From Pseudomonas graminis (GTDB lineage: Bacteria > Pseudomonadota > Gammaproteobacteria > Pseudomonadales > Pseudomonadaceae): DNA of 14,720 bases. Every line of letters starts with the position of its first letter. The stretch's first letter is position 1. Made by a program: the position numbers and the translations under genes. Of the stretch, positions 1 to 7,187 are shown in pieces. Location: contig NZ_MTSB01000037.1 in NCBI RefSeq assembly GCF_002093745.1, forward strand, positions 1-14,720, read 5' to 3'. The notes under the pieces were generated by a model. The model worked only from the letters and a program-made list of their open reading frames with translations, ran no database searches and was not told where the DNA came from.

Positions 1-1
1 C

Positions 2-1729
2 ACGGACGACGTGCTCAGCGTGCCGATTGGTCGGCCTATCGACAACCTGAAAACTCACGTCCTCGACGACGGTTTGCTGCCTGCCGCGCAAGGTGTGGCG
101 GCTGAGTTGTAGCTGGGCGGTGTTGGTTTGGCGCGTGGCTCTCACAACCGGGCGGCGCTCACGGCTGCATGTATTGTGCCCGATCCGTTTGATGCGCAGG
201 GTGGGCGGCTTTTCCGCACCGGCGACCTTGCGCGGTATCGCGACGAGGGTGTTATCGAATACGCCGGGCGTATCGACCATCAGGTGAAGATTCGCGGCCT
301 CCGCATCGAGCTGGGTGAAATCGAAGCGCGCCTGCATGAGCATGCCGCTGTGCGCGAAGCCAATGTCATCGACATTGACGGGGCTTCTGGCAAGCAACTG
401 GTGGCGTATCTGGTACCGACTGACGCGGGTCAGGATTCGGAGGTTCTGCGCGACGCCTTGAAGCGGCACCTCAAGGCTCACGTGCCGGACTATATGGTCC
501 CGACCTATTTTGTCTTTATTGATGTGATGCCGCTGACGGCCAACGGCAAGCTGGATCGTCGCGCGCTGCCAAAACCTGAAGTCAGCCAGTCGCAGCAGGG
601 TTATGTCGCGCCGCGCACAGACTTCGAACAGCGTCTGGCTGCGCTGTGGCAGCAGGTGTTGCAGGTCGAGCGGGTCGGGTTGAACGACAACTTCTTTGCG
701 CTGGGCGGGCATTCACTGCTGGCGGTTTCGCTGGCGGGGAGGATTCGCGAGACGTTCGAAGTTTCCATCAAACTGCATGATTTTCTGCTGATGCAGACGC
801 TCGGTGAGTTGGCCGATTTTATGCGCGCTGACGAAGCCAGGGTCAAATCAGCCGTCATCGCCATGAATGCCCATCATTCGGACGCTGCGCCGCTGTTTTG
901 TCTGCCACCGGGCGGCGGCGGGACGTACTCGTATTACCCGCTGGCCGGCCAGTTGAGCGACACGCGACGGGTGTACGGGCTGGTCAATAAGGCTTATGTG
1001 GTGCCGGGCTGGTTCGATACGTCCTGGCAGGAAATGGTCGATTATTACGTCGAGCAGATCCGTGCGACACAGCCGCGCGGGCCATACAACCTGCTGGGCT
1101 GGTCGATGGGCGGCGCCTTGGCCATCGAGGTGGCTCACGTGCTTGAACGTGACGGCGACACGGTGAGCTTCCTCGGGCTTGTGGACACGCAACTGCCGGC
1201 GTCGGTCGGTATGGTGTGGGTTGAAGAAGCCCCCGAAGTCACCGTGCAGAAACAGGGCGAAAACTATTACCGCAGCCTGATCAAAAGCCTGCAGGCGTTT
1301 GTGCCGGGTTTGCAGGAAGCATCGATTGTCGGCCTGATCGAAACGGCCCGGCAGTCGGTGTCCGGCGAGGGCGAAGTGATTGACTGGGTGGTCGACAAGG
1401 TGGCGCAGGAGGCCGGCATGAACGCCGACAACCTGCGCAGCATCTTCCAGGAAATCGCCGTGCAGGACGAGATCGAAACCGGTTACAAACTGCTGGAAGC
1501 CAACGCGCAGCTGAGCCAGGCGTTTACCCTGAAAAAACTCAACGTGCAGGCCGATTGCTGGTGGGCCGGCCAGAGCCGTGCGCCAGGGCAGATTGCCCGG
1601 GCTGAAGCGGTGCTGCTCGAGCAATGCTCGGTGAACGGGCTGCGCAGTTCTACGACGGTTGATCAACGGCATGACAACGTGGTGCTTGCTGAGGCGTTTC
1701 TGGAAGGGGTGGTGGCGCAAATGGTGTGA
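2..1729 (+). CDS. pvdD: Pyoverdine NRPS, terminal module (A C-terminal part, T, TE); 5' partial, in-frame TAG
   Basis: C-terminal end of a nonribosomal peptide synthetase whose start lies outside the window. Frame 2 reads the end of an adenylation domain: RTGDLARY (A7), the GRIDHQVKIRG and RIELGEIE stretch (A8), VPDYMVP (A9) and NGKLDR with the catalytic Lys at 548-550 (A10). A thiolation domain follows with LGGHSL; the phosphopantetheine Ser is at 713-715. The thioesterase (about 850-1726) has GWSMG (Ser 1103-1105), a candidate Asp at 1184-1186 (LVDTQ) and a candidate His at 1670-1672 (QRHDN). A C-terminal thioesterase marks the final, product-releasing module, like PvdD of P. aeruginosa, which also sits next to fpvA; the symbol rests on this analogy. 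The substrate pocket (A3-A5) is upstream, so the activated amino acid cannot be read. Codon 110-112 is TAG where the family has Tyr in the GELY(V/L)GG motif. If real, it removes the end of A plus T and TE. The open frame restarts only at a TTG at 128, an unlikely genuine start. Confidence 0.9.
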
Positions 1730-1737
1730 TGCGGAGC

Positions 1738-1797
1738 GCCACGAATGGCACTCCCACCTGTAGGAGCGGACCGGGCGACGCTTCGCTTTTGTCGGAT
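1738..1797. repeat. Degenerate REP-like remnants
   Basis: Just after the NRPS stop, an end resembling a REP arm (CTCCCAC, 1751-1757) abuts the start of another (GTAGGAGCGGACCGGGCGAC, 1760-1779). They resemble the neighbouring REPIN arms but lack a full complementary partner. Probably decayed or rearranged repetitive extragenic palindromes. Confidence 0.45.
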
Positions 1798-1839
1798 CTG
1801 CTGAGAAACGGCAGTAAATAGGGGGGCATACCAGCCCCC

Positions 1840-1929
1840 GTGGGAGCGGACTTGTCCGCGAAAGGGCCTATGCATCCTCCGAAAATATATCGTCTGAACT
1901 GCCGCCTTCGCGGACAAGTCCGCTCCCAC
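1840..1929. repeat. REPIN (paired inverted REP), GGAC-type arms
   Basis: Two 23-bp arms, 1840-1862 (begins GTGGGAGCGGACTTG) and 1907-1929 (ends CAAGTCCGCTCCCAC), are perfect reverse complements separated by 44 bp. This is the architecture of Pseudomonas REP doublets mobilised in trans by RAYT transposases; none is encoded here. It fills the gap between the convergent NRPS and receptor genes and may act as a bidirectional transcription or mRNA-decay barrier, which is inference. No gene or obvious U-tract terminator is seen elsewhere in 1730-1985. Confidence 0.85.
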
Positions 1930-1985
1930 AAAAGTGGATTGCCCCCAAGACCTGTGTCTAACTACAACTGGTCAGAGTCGCTCTG

Positions 1986-4397
1986 CTAAAAATCCCCGCG
2001 CAACGTCAGGACGTAGTTGCGCGGGTCGCCGTAGTAGTTGCCCCGGTCGATGTCGCCGGTCGCTTTGTAGTAGGTGCGATCCAGCAGGTTGTTGCCGTTG
2101 AGGGCCACCGACCAGTGTTCGTCGATTTTCCATGAGGCCCGCGCGTCCCAGATGGCGCGGCCGGGGTTGTCGATGGGCTGGGTCGACGCATGTGTCGAGT
2201 AGCCGCTCTGCGCCGACACACCGCCACCAACGGTCAGGCGACGCCAGGTGCCGGGCAGGGTGTAGCGGCTGGACAGGCGGACCATGTGCCGGGGTGTTTC
2301 TGCCGAGATCGATTGCCCGTCGCTGCCGCGCGTGAGGTTGAAGGTGTAACCGGCCAAGGTCTGCAATCCTGGCAGCGGTTCACCGCTGATTTCCATGTCG
2401 ACGCCCTTGCTGCGCCGGATATCGCCATTGAGGTAGCAGGTGCCGTAAGCGTCGTTGCTCAGGCATTGGCCTGCATGGGCATCGTCCTCGATGGCGATGT
2501 CTTTCTGTTTCACGTAGAACAGCGCTAAGGACACGTTCAGGCGTTTGTCGAACAGCTCGCCCTTGATACCGGTTTCATGGCTGGCGCCGATGGCCGGGTC
2601 GAGAAACGCGCCGGATGCCGTTCGATAACCGCTCTGCGGCAAAAAGATGTCGGTGTAGCTGGCGTACCACGACCAGTCGCGATCCAGGTCGTAAATCACA
2701 CCCGCGAACGGCGTAATCCGATTGTCTTCTTGAGCGCGAGTGGTGATGCCTGCGGACTGGCTCTGATAGTCATACCAACTGACTCGCCCGCCCAGCACCA
2801 GGCTTAATGACTCGGTAAGGCTCAAGCGCAGATGGCTGTAAACGCCATAACGCTTGTCGCTGTAGTCGGTGCTGCGCCAGGCTGGGCGCGCAGGTTCGGT
2901 AATCGCGTTGTGGTCCGGGTTGAAGATGTCCAGCGGCTGACCGGTGTTGACGGTGGCATAGCGCGAATCACGTTTTTGCTCGGACCCATTGCCGCCGACG
3001 GTTAACTGATGGGTCAAACCAAAGGCGTCGAAACGACCGTCCAGATGGCCGTCCACGCCGTCACTTTGAAGCGTGTCGGAGCGAAACAGGGTTTTGACCA
3101 GCCGTGAACCGGCCAGGCTCGCAGGGTCGATGCTCCCTTGTGCGTAAGCGACTTTCTGGTCGAACGCGCCATCGGAATGGGTCGCCGACAGCGTGCCGCT
3201 CCAGTTCTCGTCGAAACGGGTTTCCAGCTCGCTGAACACTTCGTCGGTGCGCGTCTGGTGACGGTTCCAGTTCTGGGCCAGCGAGGTGGAACGCGGCAGG
3301 TCGACAGCACAGCCGTTGCTGTAGCGGGGCAGGCCGAAAATCGAGAAGCCCTGGGTGTCCGCGCTTTGATGACGCAGGCCCAGGGTCAGGGTGGTGTCCT
3401 CGGTCAGGTCGGTTTCCAGAATGCCGTACAACAACGGTGCAGTCTTTTTCAGGCCGTCGATGAAGGCGCCACGGTCTTCGTAAGAGGTCACGAAACGCCC
3501 GCGCACGCTGCCCGAATCGTTGAGCTTGCTGCTGCCGTCCAGATCGACGCGGTACTGATCCCAACTGCCGGCGCGCGTCGTGATCGAGAACTGCGGCAGG
3601 GCGGTCGGTCGCTTGCGCACCAGATTCACCGCGCCGCCGGGGTTGCCCGCGCCGATCAACAGCCCGGCAGCACCGCGCAGCACTTCGACGCGGTCGTAGA
3701 TCGCCATGTCCGGGGTCATCCAGCCGGTCACGCTGTAGCCCTGACCGGCCACGCCATCAAGGGTGTAGCTCTCGTCCTCCAGCACGAAGCCCCGCGAGCT
3801 GAACACATGCGAGCCAAAGTTGCGTTGCGAAAAGGTGATGCCGGGCGTCTGTGCCATCACCTCGTCTAGGCCGGTGAGGTTTCTGTCGTCCATCAGTTGA
3901 CGGGTCATGACCGTGACCGATTGCGGGGTTTCACGCAGCGACTGTGACGTCTTGTTGATGCTCACACCCGTGGCGGCGTAGGCGCCGCGCCCCTCGGTGG
4001 TGATGCCGAACCGGTCGCCTTTGATCGCCACCGGTTTCAGGTTCATGGGCTGTGCGGAAGGGTCTGCGCCAAGCATCAAGGTGTTGGCCTCAAAGCTGTG
4101 CGCCACGTCGGCTTTTTTCAGCAGTTCCGCGATGGCCTGTTCAGGTGTCAGCCTGCCGTACACCGCGCTGCCGAACTTGCCGTTCACATCATCGGGGTTA
4201 TAGAGAATTTGCAGGTCGCCTTGCCGCCCCAGCTCTTTCAGGGCACTGCTCAAGGCTTGCGCGGGAATGTCGAACTCGAACTCTTCAGCCAGGGCCTCGC
4301 CCTGAAAAGCCAGTGCCAGCACCAGCCCCATCTTGCCCAGACGCAGGCCACACGTTTTCACGCGCCCTGTGCGCAAGGGGCTGGAGGGTGATTGCAT
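1986..4397 (-). CDS. fpvA: FpvA-type TonB-dependent ferripyoverdine receptor with signalling (STN) domain
   Basis: 803-residue outer-membrane receptor. Residues 1-37 form a Sec signal peptide with hydrophobic core MGLVLALAF and a site after GEALA. Residues about 38-110 (EFDIPAQALSSALKELG..., LTPEQAIAELL) are the secretin/TonB short N-terminal domain of signal-transducing receptors. A possible TonB box lies near 121-126. The plug (about 150-265) has RETPQSVTVMTRQLMDD, IYDRVEVLRGAAGLL and GGAVNLVRKRP. The beta-barrel ends in YVLTLRGDF with a terminal aromatic residue. It should import ferripyoverdine with TonB energy and, by analogy with FpvA, signal through an FpvR-type anti-sigma factor to PvdS/FpvI. 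ATG 4397 is preceded by AAAGAG about 12 nt upstream, a stretch also seen before the next receptor gene. Met23 is an alternative start but would leave a very short signal peptide. Which ferri-siderophore it prefers cannot be told from sequence. Confidence 0.93.
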   Translation of the reverse strand: MQSPSSPLRTGRVKTCGLRLGKMGLVLALAFQGEALAEEFEFDIPAQALSSALKELGRQGDLQILYNPDDVNGKFGSAVYGRLTPEQAIAELLKKADVAHSFEANTLMLGADPSAQPMNLKPVAIKGDRFGITTEGRGAYAATGVSINKTSQSLRETPQSVTVMTRQLMDDRNLTGLDEVMAQTPGITFSQRNFGSHVFSSRGFVLEDESYTLDGVAGQGYSVTGWMTPDMAIYDRVEVLRGAAGLLIGAGNPGGAVNLVRKRPTALPQFSITTRAGSWDQYRVDLDGSSKLNDSGSVRGRFVTSYEDRGAFIDGLKKTAPLLYGILETDLTEDTTLTLGLRHQSADTQGFSIFGLPRYSNGCAVDLPRSTSLAQNWNRHQTRTDEVFSELETRFDENWSGTLSATHSDGAFDQKVAYAQGSIDPASLAGSRLVKTLFRSDTLQSDGVDGHLDGRFDAFGLTHQLTVGGNGSEQKRDSRYATVNTGQPLDIFNPDHNAITEPARPAWRSTDYSDKRYGVYSHLRLSLTESLSLVLGGRVSWYDYQSQSAGITTRAQEDNRITPFAGVIYDLDRDWSWYASYTDIFLPQSGYRTASGAFLDPAIGASHETGIKGELFDKRLNVSLALFYVKQKDIAIEDDAHAGQCLSNDAYGTCYLNGDIRRSKGVDMEISGEPLPGLQTLAGYTFNLTRGSDGQSISAETPRHMVRLSSRYTLPGTWRRLTVGGGVSAQSGYSTHASTQPIDNPGRAIWDARASWKIDEHWSVALNGNNLLDRTYYKATGDIDRGNYYGDPRNYVLTLRGDF

Positions 4398-4490
4398 GGG
4401 AGGGATGGCTCTTTGAAATCGAGGGTGAAGGATAATGTATTTGCGGGTGATTGTTGGTATGCAGATGTTTGCTCGTTATACAAAAAATCT

Positions 4491-4580
4491 GTGGGAGCGA
4501 GCTTGCTCGCGAATAGTCCGGTGCAGCCCCGGGAACCAGGGTATTTGAACCATTGCTTTCGCGAGCAAGCTCGCTCCCAC
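4491..4580. repeat. REPIN, GAGC-type arms, between the receptor genes
   Basis: Arms 4491-4513 (begins GTGGGAGCGAGCTTG) and 4558-4580 (ends CAAGCTCGCTCCCAC) are perfect 23-bp reverse complements with a 44-bp spacer, the same geometry as the REPIN at 1840-1929 but with different bases in the stem. It lies in the 242-bp gap between two codirectional receptor genes and could affect readthrough or mRNA stability from the upstream gene into fpvA. The rest of 4398-4639 shows no gene; a 14-bp imperfect palindrome (CTCTGA-AC-TCAGAG, 4595-4608) lies downstream of the second receptor's stop codon. Confidence 0.88.
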
Positions 4581-4639
4581 GGGAATTTCGATCACTCTGA
4601 ACTCAGAGCATTGGCACGAGAAGTCGAGCCAGACTCAGA

Positions 4640-6880
4640 TCAGAAATCACCCCGCAAGGTCAGGACGTAGCTGCGCGGTTCGCCGTAGACGTTGGAACGG
4701 TCGGTGGCGATCGAGGTGGTGTAGTACTTGCGGTCGAAGAGGTTTTCGGCGTTGAGCGACACCTTCCAGTGTTCGTCCAGCTTCCACGACGCCCGCGCAT
4801 CCCAGATGGCCTTGCCGGTTACGCCCAGTGCCTTGTTGGATGGCACTTCATAGCCTGAATCCGCAGAAACACCTGCGCCCAGGGTCAGGCGGTTCCAGGC
4901 GCCCGGCAGGTTGTAGCTGGTGTTGAGGCGCAGCATATGCTTCGGCGTTTCGTAGGCGACATCCGAATCGCCGTTGTTGCGCAGCATGTTGAAGGTATAG
5001 CCGCCGAACACTTGCAGCCCCGGCAGCACTTCGCCGCTGGCTTCGACGTCAACGCCCTTGCTGCGACTGATGCCGTCCTGCAGATAGCAGGAGCCGTCGG
5101 AGCTGGTCGGGCACGTCGTAAGGTTGTCCAGAGCCGCGAGATCGACCGCAGCAACATCCTTCTGCTTGATGTAGAACAGCGCCATCGACAGGTTCATGCG
5201 CTTGTCGAACAGTTCGCCCTTGAAACCGGTTTCGTAGTTGGAGCCGATGGCCGGGTCCAGCGGCGAGCCGCCGGCAGTCACGTAATTGGCCTGCGGGGTG
5301 AAGATGTCGGCATAGCTGGCGTACCACGACCAACTGTCATTGATGTCGTAGATCACACCCGCGAACGGGGTAAATTCCTGGGTTTGCTTTGACTCGTAGT
5401 CGTTGGCCGCGCCGGTCTTGACGTCGTACGTGTAGTCGTACCAGCTCAGGCGAGTGCCCAGTACCACGCTCAAAGGTTCGCTCAGGTGAATGCGCGTGTT
5501 GGCGTACAGGCCCGCACGCTCCTCGGTCATGTCGATGTCGGTCTGCCAGGCCGGACGGACCGGTTTGGCGAACGCGTTCTGGTTGACGTCGAAGATGTTG
5601 ATCGGGGTCCGTCTGGTCACGGTTACCTGACGCGTGTTGGAATCCTGCTTCGACCAGTCGGCCCCCAGCGTCACCTGATGCTCAAGGCCGAAAGCGTTGA
5701 AATTACCTTCCAGCTGACTGTTCAGGCCGACGCTGTCGACCTCGTCCTTGCGAAACAGCGTGCCCTGAAATGCGGGGCCTGCCAGCGTCGTGGGGTTTAC
5801 CGTGCCTCGCGCGTAGGCAATATTCTGATCAAACCCGCCCTGCGAGTAGGTAAAGGACGTCCGGCTGGTCCAGTCCTCATTGAAGCGGTGCGCAACCTCG
5901 GTGAACACCTCGGTCATGTCGCTTTCGAGACGGTTCCACTTCTGTGCCAGGTTGGTCGAACGCGAAAGGCCCAGCGACTGACCGTTGCTGTAGCGCGGCA
6001 GGCCGTAGATCGAGTAGCCGTTGATGACCTGTTCCTGGCGACGCAGGCTCATGGTCAGTGTGGTGTCATCGCTCAGGTCGGCTTCGACAATGCCGTACAG
6101 CAGCGGTGTGCGGCTGTCGCGACCGTCGAGGTAGGAGCCGCTGTCGTCATAGGCCGCCACCATGCGCCCGCGCACCGTGCCGGAGTCGTTGAGTTTGCCG
6201 CTGCCATCCAGATCGACGCGGTACTGATCCCAGGAACCTGCGCGGGTGGTGATCGAAAACTGGTTGTCGGCGGTCGGGCGTTTGCGCACCAGATTGACTG
6301 CACCGCCGGGCTGGCCGGCACCGACCAGCAGGCCGGATGCGCCGCGCAGCACTTCGACACGGTCATAGATGGCCATGTCCGGCTGCATCCAGCCGGTGAT
6401 CTGGTAGCCCTGACCGCCTATGCCGTCGACCAGAAAGCTTTCAGCCAGCAGCGAGAAGCCGCGCGAGGTGTACACGTGACCGCCGAAGTTGCGGTACTGG
6501 AACGTGATGCCGGGTGTGTCTTCCAGCACCTTGCTCAAGCTGTTGAGGTTGTTGTCATCCATGACCTGCCGGGTCACCACGCTCACTGACTGCGGTGTTT
6601 CACGCAGCGACTGCGGCGCGCCTTTGCCAATGCTCACTGCGCCCGTGGTGTACGAGCCGGTGCCGTCGGTGGTCGTGCCCAGGTACTGTGAGTCGATGGC
6701 TGTCGGGGCCAGGTTGACGGTGCCCGCCACGGTCGAACCCTCTGTGGCCGCGTCCTGTGCCTGACTGGCCACCGGCATGCAGAACGCAAGACCCACGGCG
6801 GCCATGCATGGCCGGGAGCGGAACATCTGACTGAGCATCAACGCTTTGCTGAGCGGGGTGAGACGTGACGGGTTGTGCAT
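4640..6880 (-). CDS. FpvA-like TonB-dependent siderophore receptor, no signalling domain
   Basis: 746-residue outer-membrane receptor paralogous to its downstream neighbour. A signal peptide of about 42 residues (core MAAVGLAFCMPVA, site near SQAQD) leads almost directly into the plug (about 88-203: RETPQSVSVVTRQVMDD, IYDRVEVLRGASGLLVGAG, GGAVNLVRKRPT), then the barrel ending YVLTLRGDF. No STN domain lies between signal and plug, so it should transport but not signal through an anti-sigma factor. I chose ATG 6880 over an in-frame TTG at 6910 because GGAAAGAG lies about 9 nt upstream and the protein then starts with a normal basic region (MHNPSRLTPLSK). It shares long blocks with fpvA, indicating an old tandem duplication. 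Its own iron-starvation promoter lies at 7037-7060. The substrate is likely a ferripyoverdine (own or foreign), not provable here. Confidence 0.92.
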   Translation of the reverse strand: MHNPSRLTPLSKALMLSQMFRSRPCMAAVGLAFCMPVASQAQDAATEGSTVAGTVNLAPTAIDSQYLGTTTDGTGSYTTGAVSIGKGAPQSLRETPQSVSVVTRQVMDDNNLNSLSKVLEDTPGITFQYRNFGGHVYTSRGFSLLAESFLVDGIGGQGYQITGWMQPDMAIYDRVEVLRGASGLLVGAGQPGGAVNLVRKRPTADNQFSITTRAGSWDQYRVDLDGSGKLNDSGTVRGRMVAAYDDSGSYLDGRDSRTPLLYGIVEADLSDDTTLTMSLRRQEQVINGYSIYGLPRYSNGQSLGLSRSTNLAQKWNRLESDMTEVFTEVAHRFNEDWTSRTSFTYSQGGFDQNIAYARGTVNPTTLAGPAFQGTLFRKDEVDSVGLNSQLEGNFNAFGLEHQVTLGADWSKQDSNTRQVTVTRRTPINIFDVNQNAFAKPVRPAWQTDIDMTEERAGLYANTRIHLSEPLSVVLGTRLSWYDYTYDVKTGAANDYESKQTQEFTPFAGVIYDINDSWSWYASYADIFTPQANYVTAGGSPLDPAIGSNYETGFKGELFDKRMNLSMALFYIKQKDVAAVDLAALDNLTTCPTSSDGSCYLQDGISRSKGVDVEASGEVLPGLQVFGGYTFNMLRNNGDSDVAYETPKHMLRLNTSYNLPGAWNRLTLGAGVSADSGYEVPSNKALGVTGKAIWDARASWKLDEHWKVSLNAENLFDRKYYTTSIATDRSNVYGEPRSYVLTLRGDF

Positions 6881-7036
6881 GAATTGGCTCTTTCCAGTGG
6901 GTATCGGCAAGGAGATTGAGAGCGTTGTTCAAGCCTGCGCAGTCGTTTTCAGCCGTCGACCGGGCAGGTGAGAGCAACTTTTTTATAAAGCTCCGCGCGG
7001 GGACAGGGCTGTGCGCGCAGTTCGCTGTTAATGAGA

Positions 7037-7060
7037 ACGAAAGCGATTAACGATTATTTA
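7037..7060 (-). promoter_or_regulatory. PvdS-type iron-starvation (IS) box for the second receptor gene
   Basis: On the minus strand the sequence reads TAAAT, 16 bases, CGT (ATTTA at 7056-7060, ACG at 7037-7039 on the plus strand), followed by TCT. This matches the known PvdS consensus TAAAT-N16/17-CGT exactly. It points to the receptor ATG at 6880, giving a leader of roughly 150 nt. The region 6881-7133 holds no other gene that I can support. Confidence 0.85.
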
Positions 7061-7133
7061 ATGAATTTTTCACAAATCCCGAAAAAAGATGGCGCTTAGC
7101 TATCCAGTCAGGTCGGGCGTGGCTCCGTCGGGC

Positions 7134-7170
7134 AAGAAAAAGCCCCGCTCGCGGACAGGCCGGGCGGGGC
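7134..7170 (-). terminator. Rho-independent terminator after pvdE
   Basis: Read on the minus strand, a 7-bp GC stem (GCCCCGC at 7170-7164 pairing with GCGGGGC at 7148-7142) is followed directly by TTTTTCTT (7141-7134). It starts about 18 bases past the pvdE stop codon and should end the pvdM-N-O-E transcript before the receptor promoter. Confidence 0.85.
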
Positions 7171-7187
7171 GTTTCAACGTCGATGAG

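Noticed and set aside
848..1720. 290-residue open frame on the minus strand opposite the NRPS thioesterase
   Set aside because: The plus-strand frame encodes clear T and TE motifs. The antisense frame is an artefact of GC-rich codon usage and has no recognisable domain.
4419..4443. CAAAT-N17-CGA on the minus strand upstream of fpvA as an IS box
   Set aside because: Mismatches in both elements, and it would place the transcript start on top of the ribosome site, too close to ATG 4397.
5486..6589. 367-residue open frame on the plus strand opposite the second receptor
   Set aside because: Antisense shadow of a well-supported TonB-dependent receptor. Low-complexity Val/Ala/Arg/Gln composition, no motif.
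6881..6910. Upstream TTG start at 6910 for the second receptor
   Set aside because: A non-ATG start without a better ribosome site. ATG 6880 has GGAAAGAG at proper spacing and gives a normal signal peptide.
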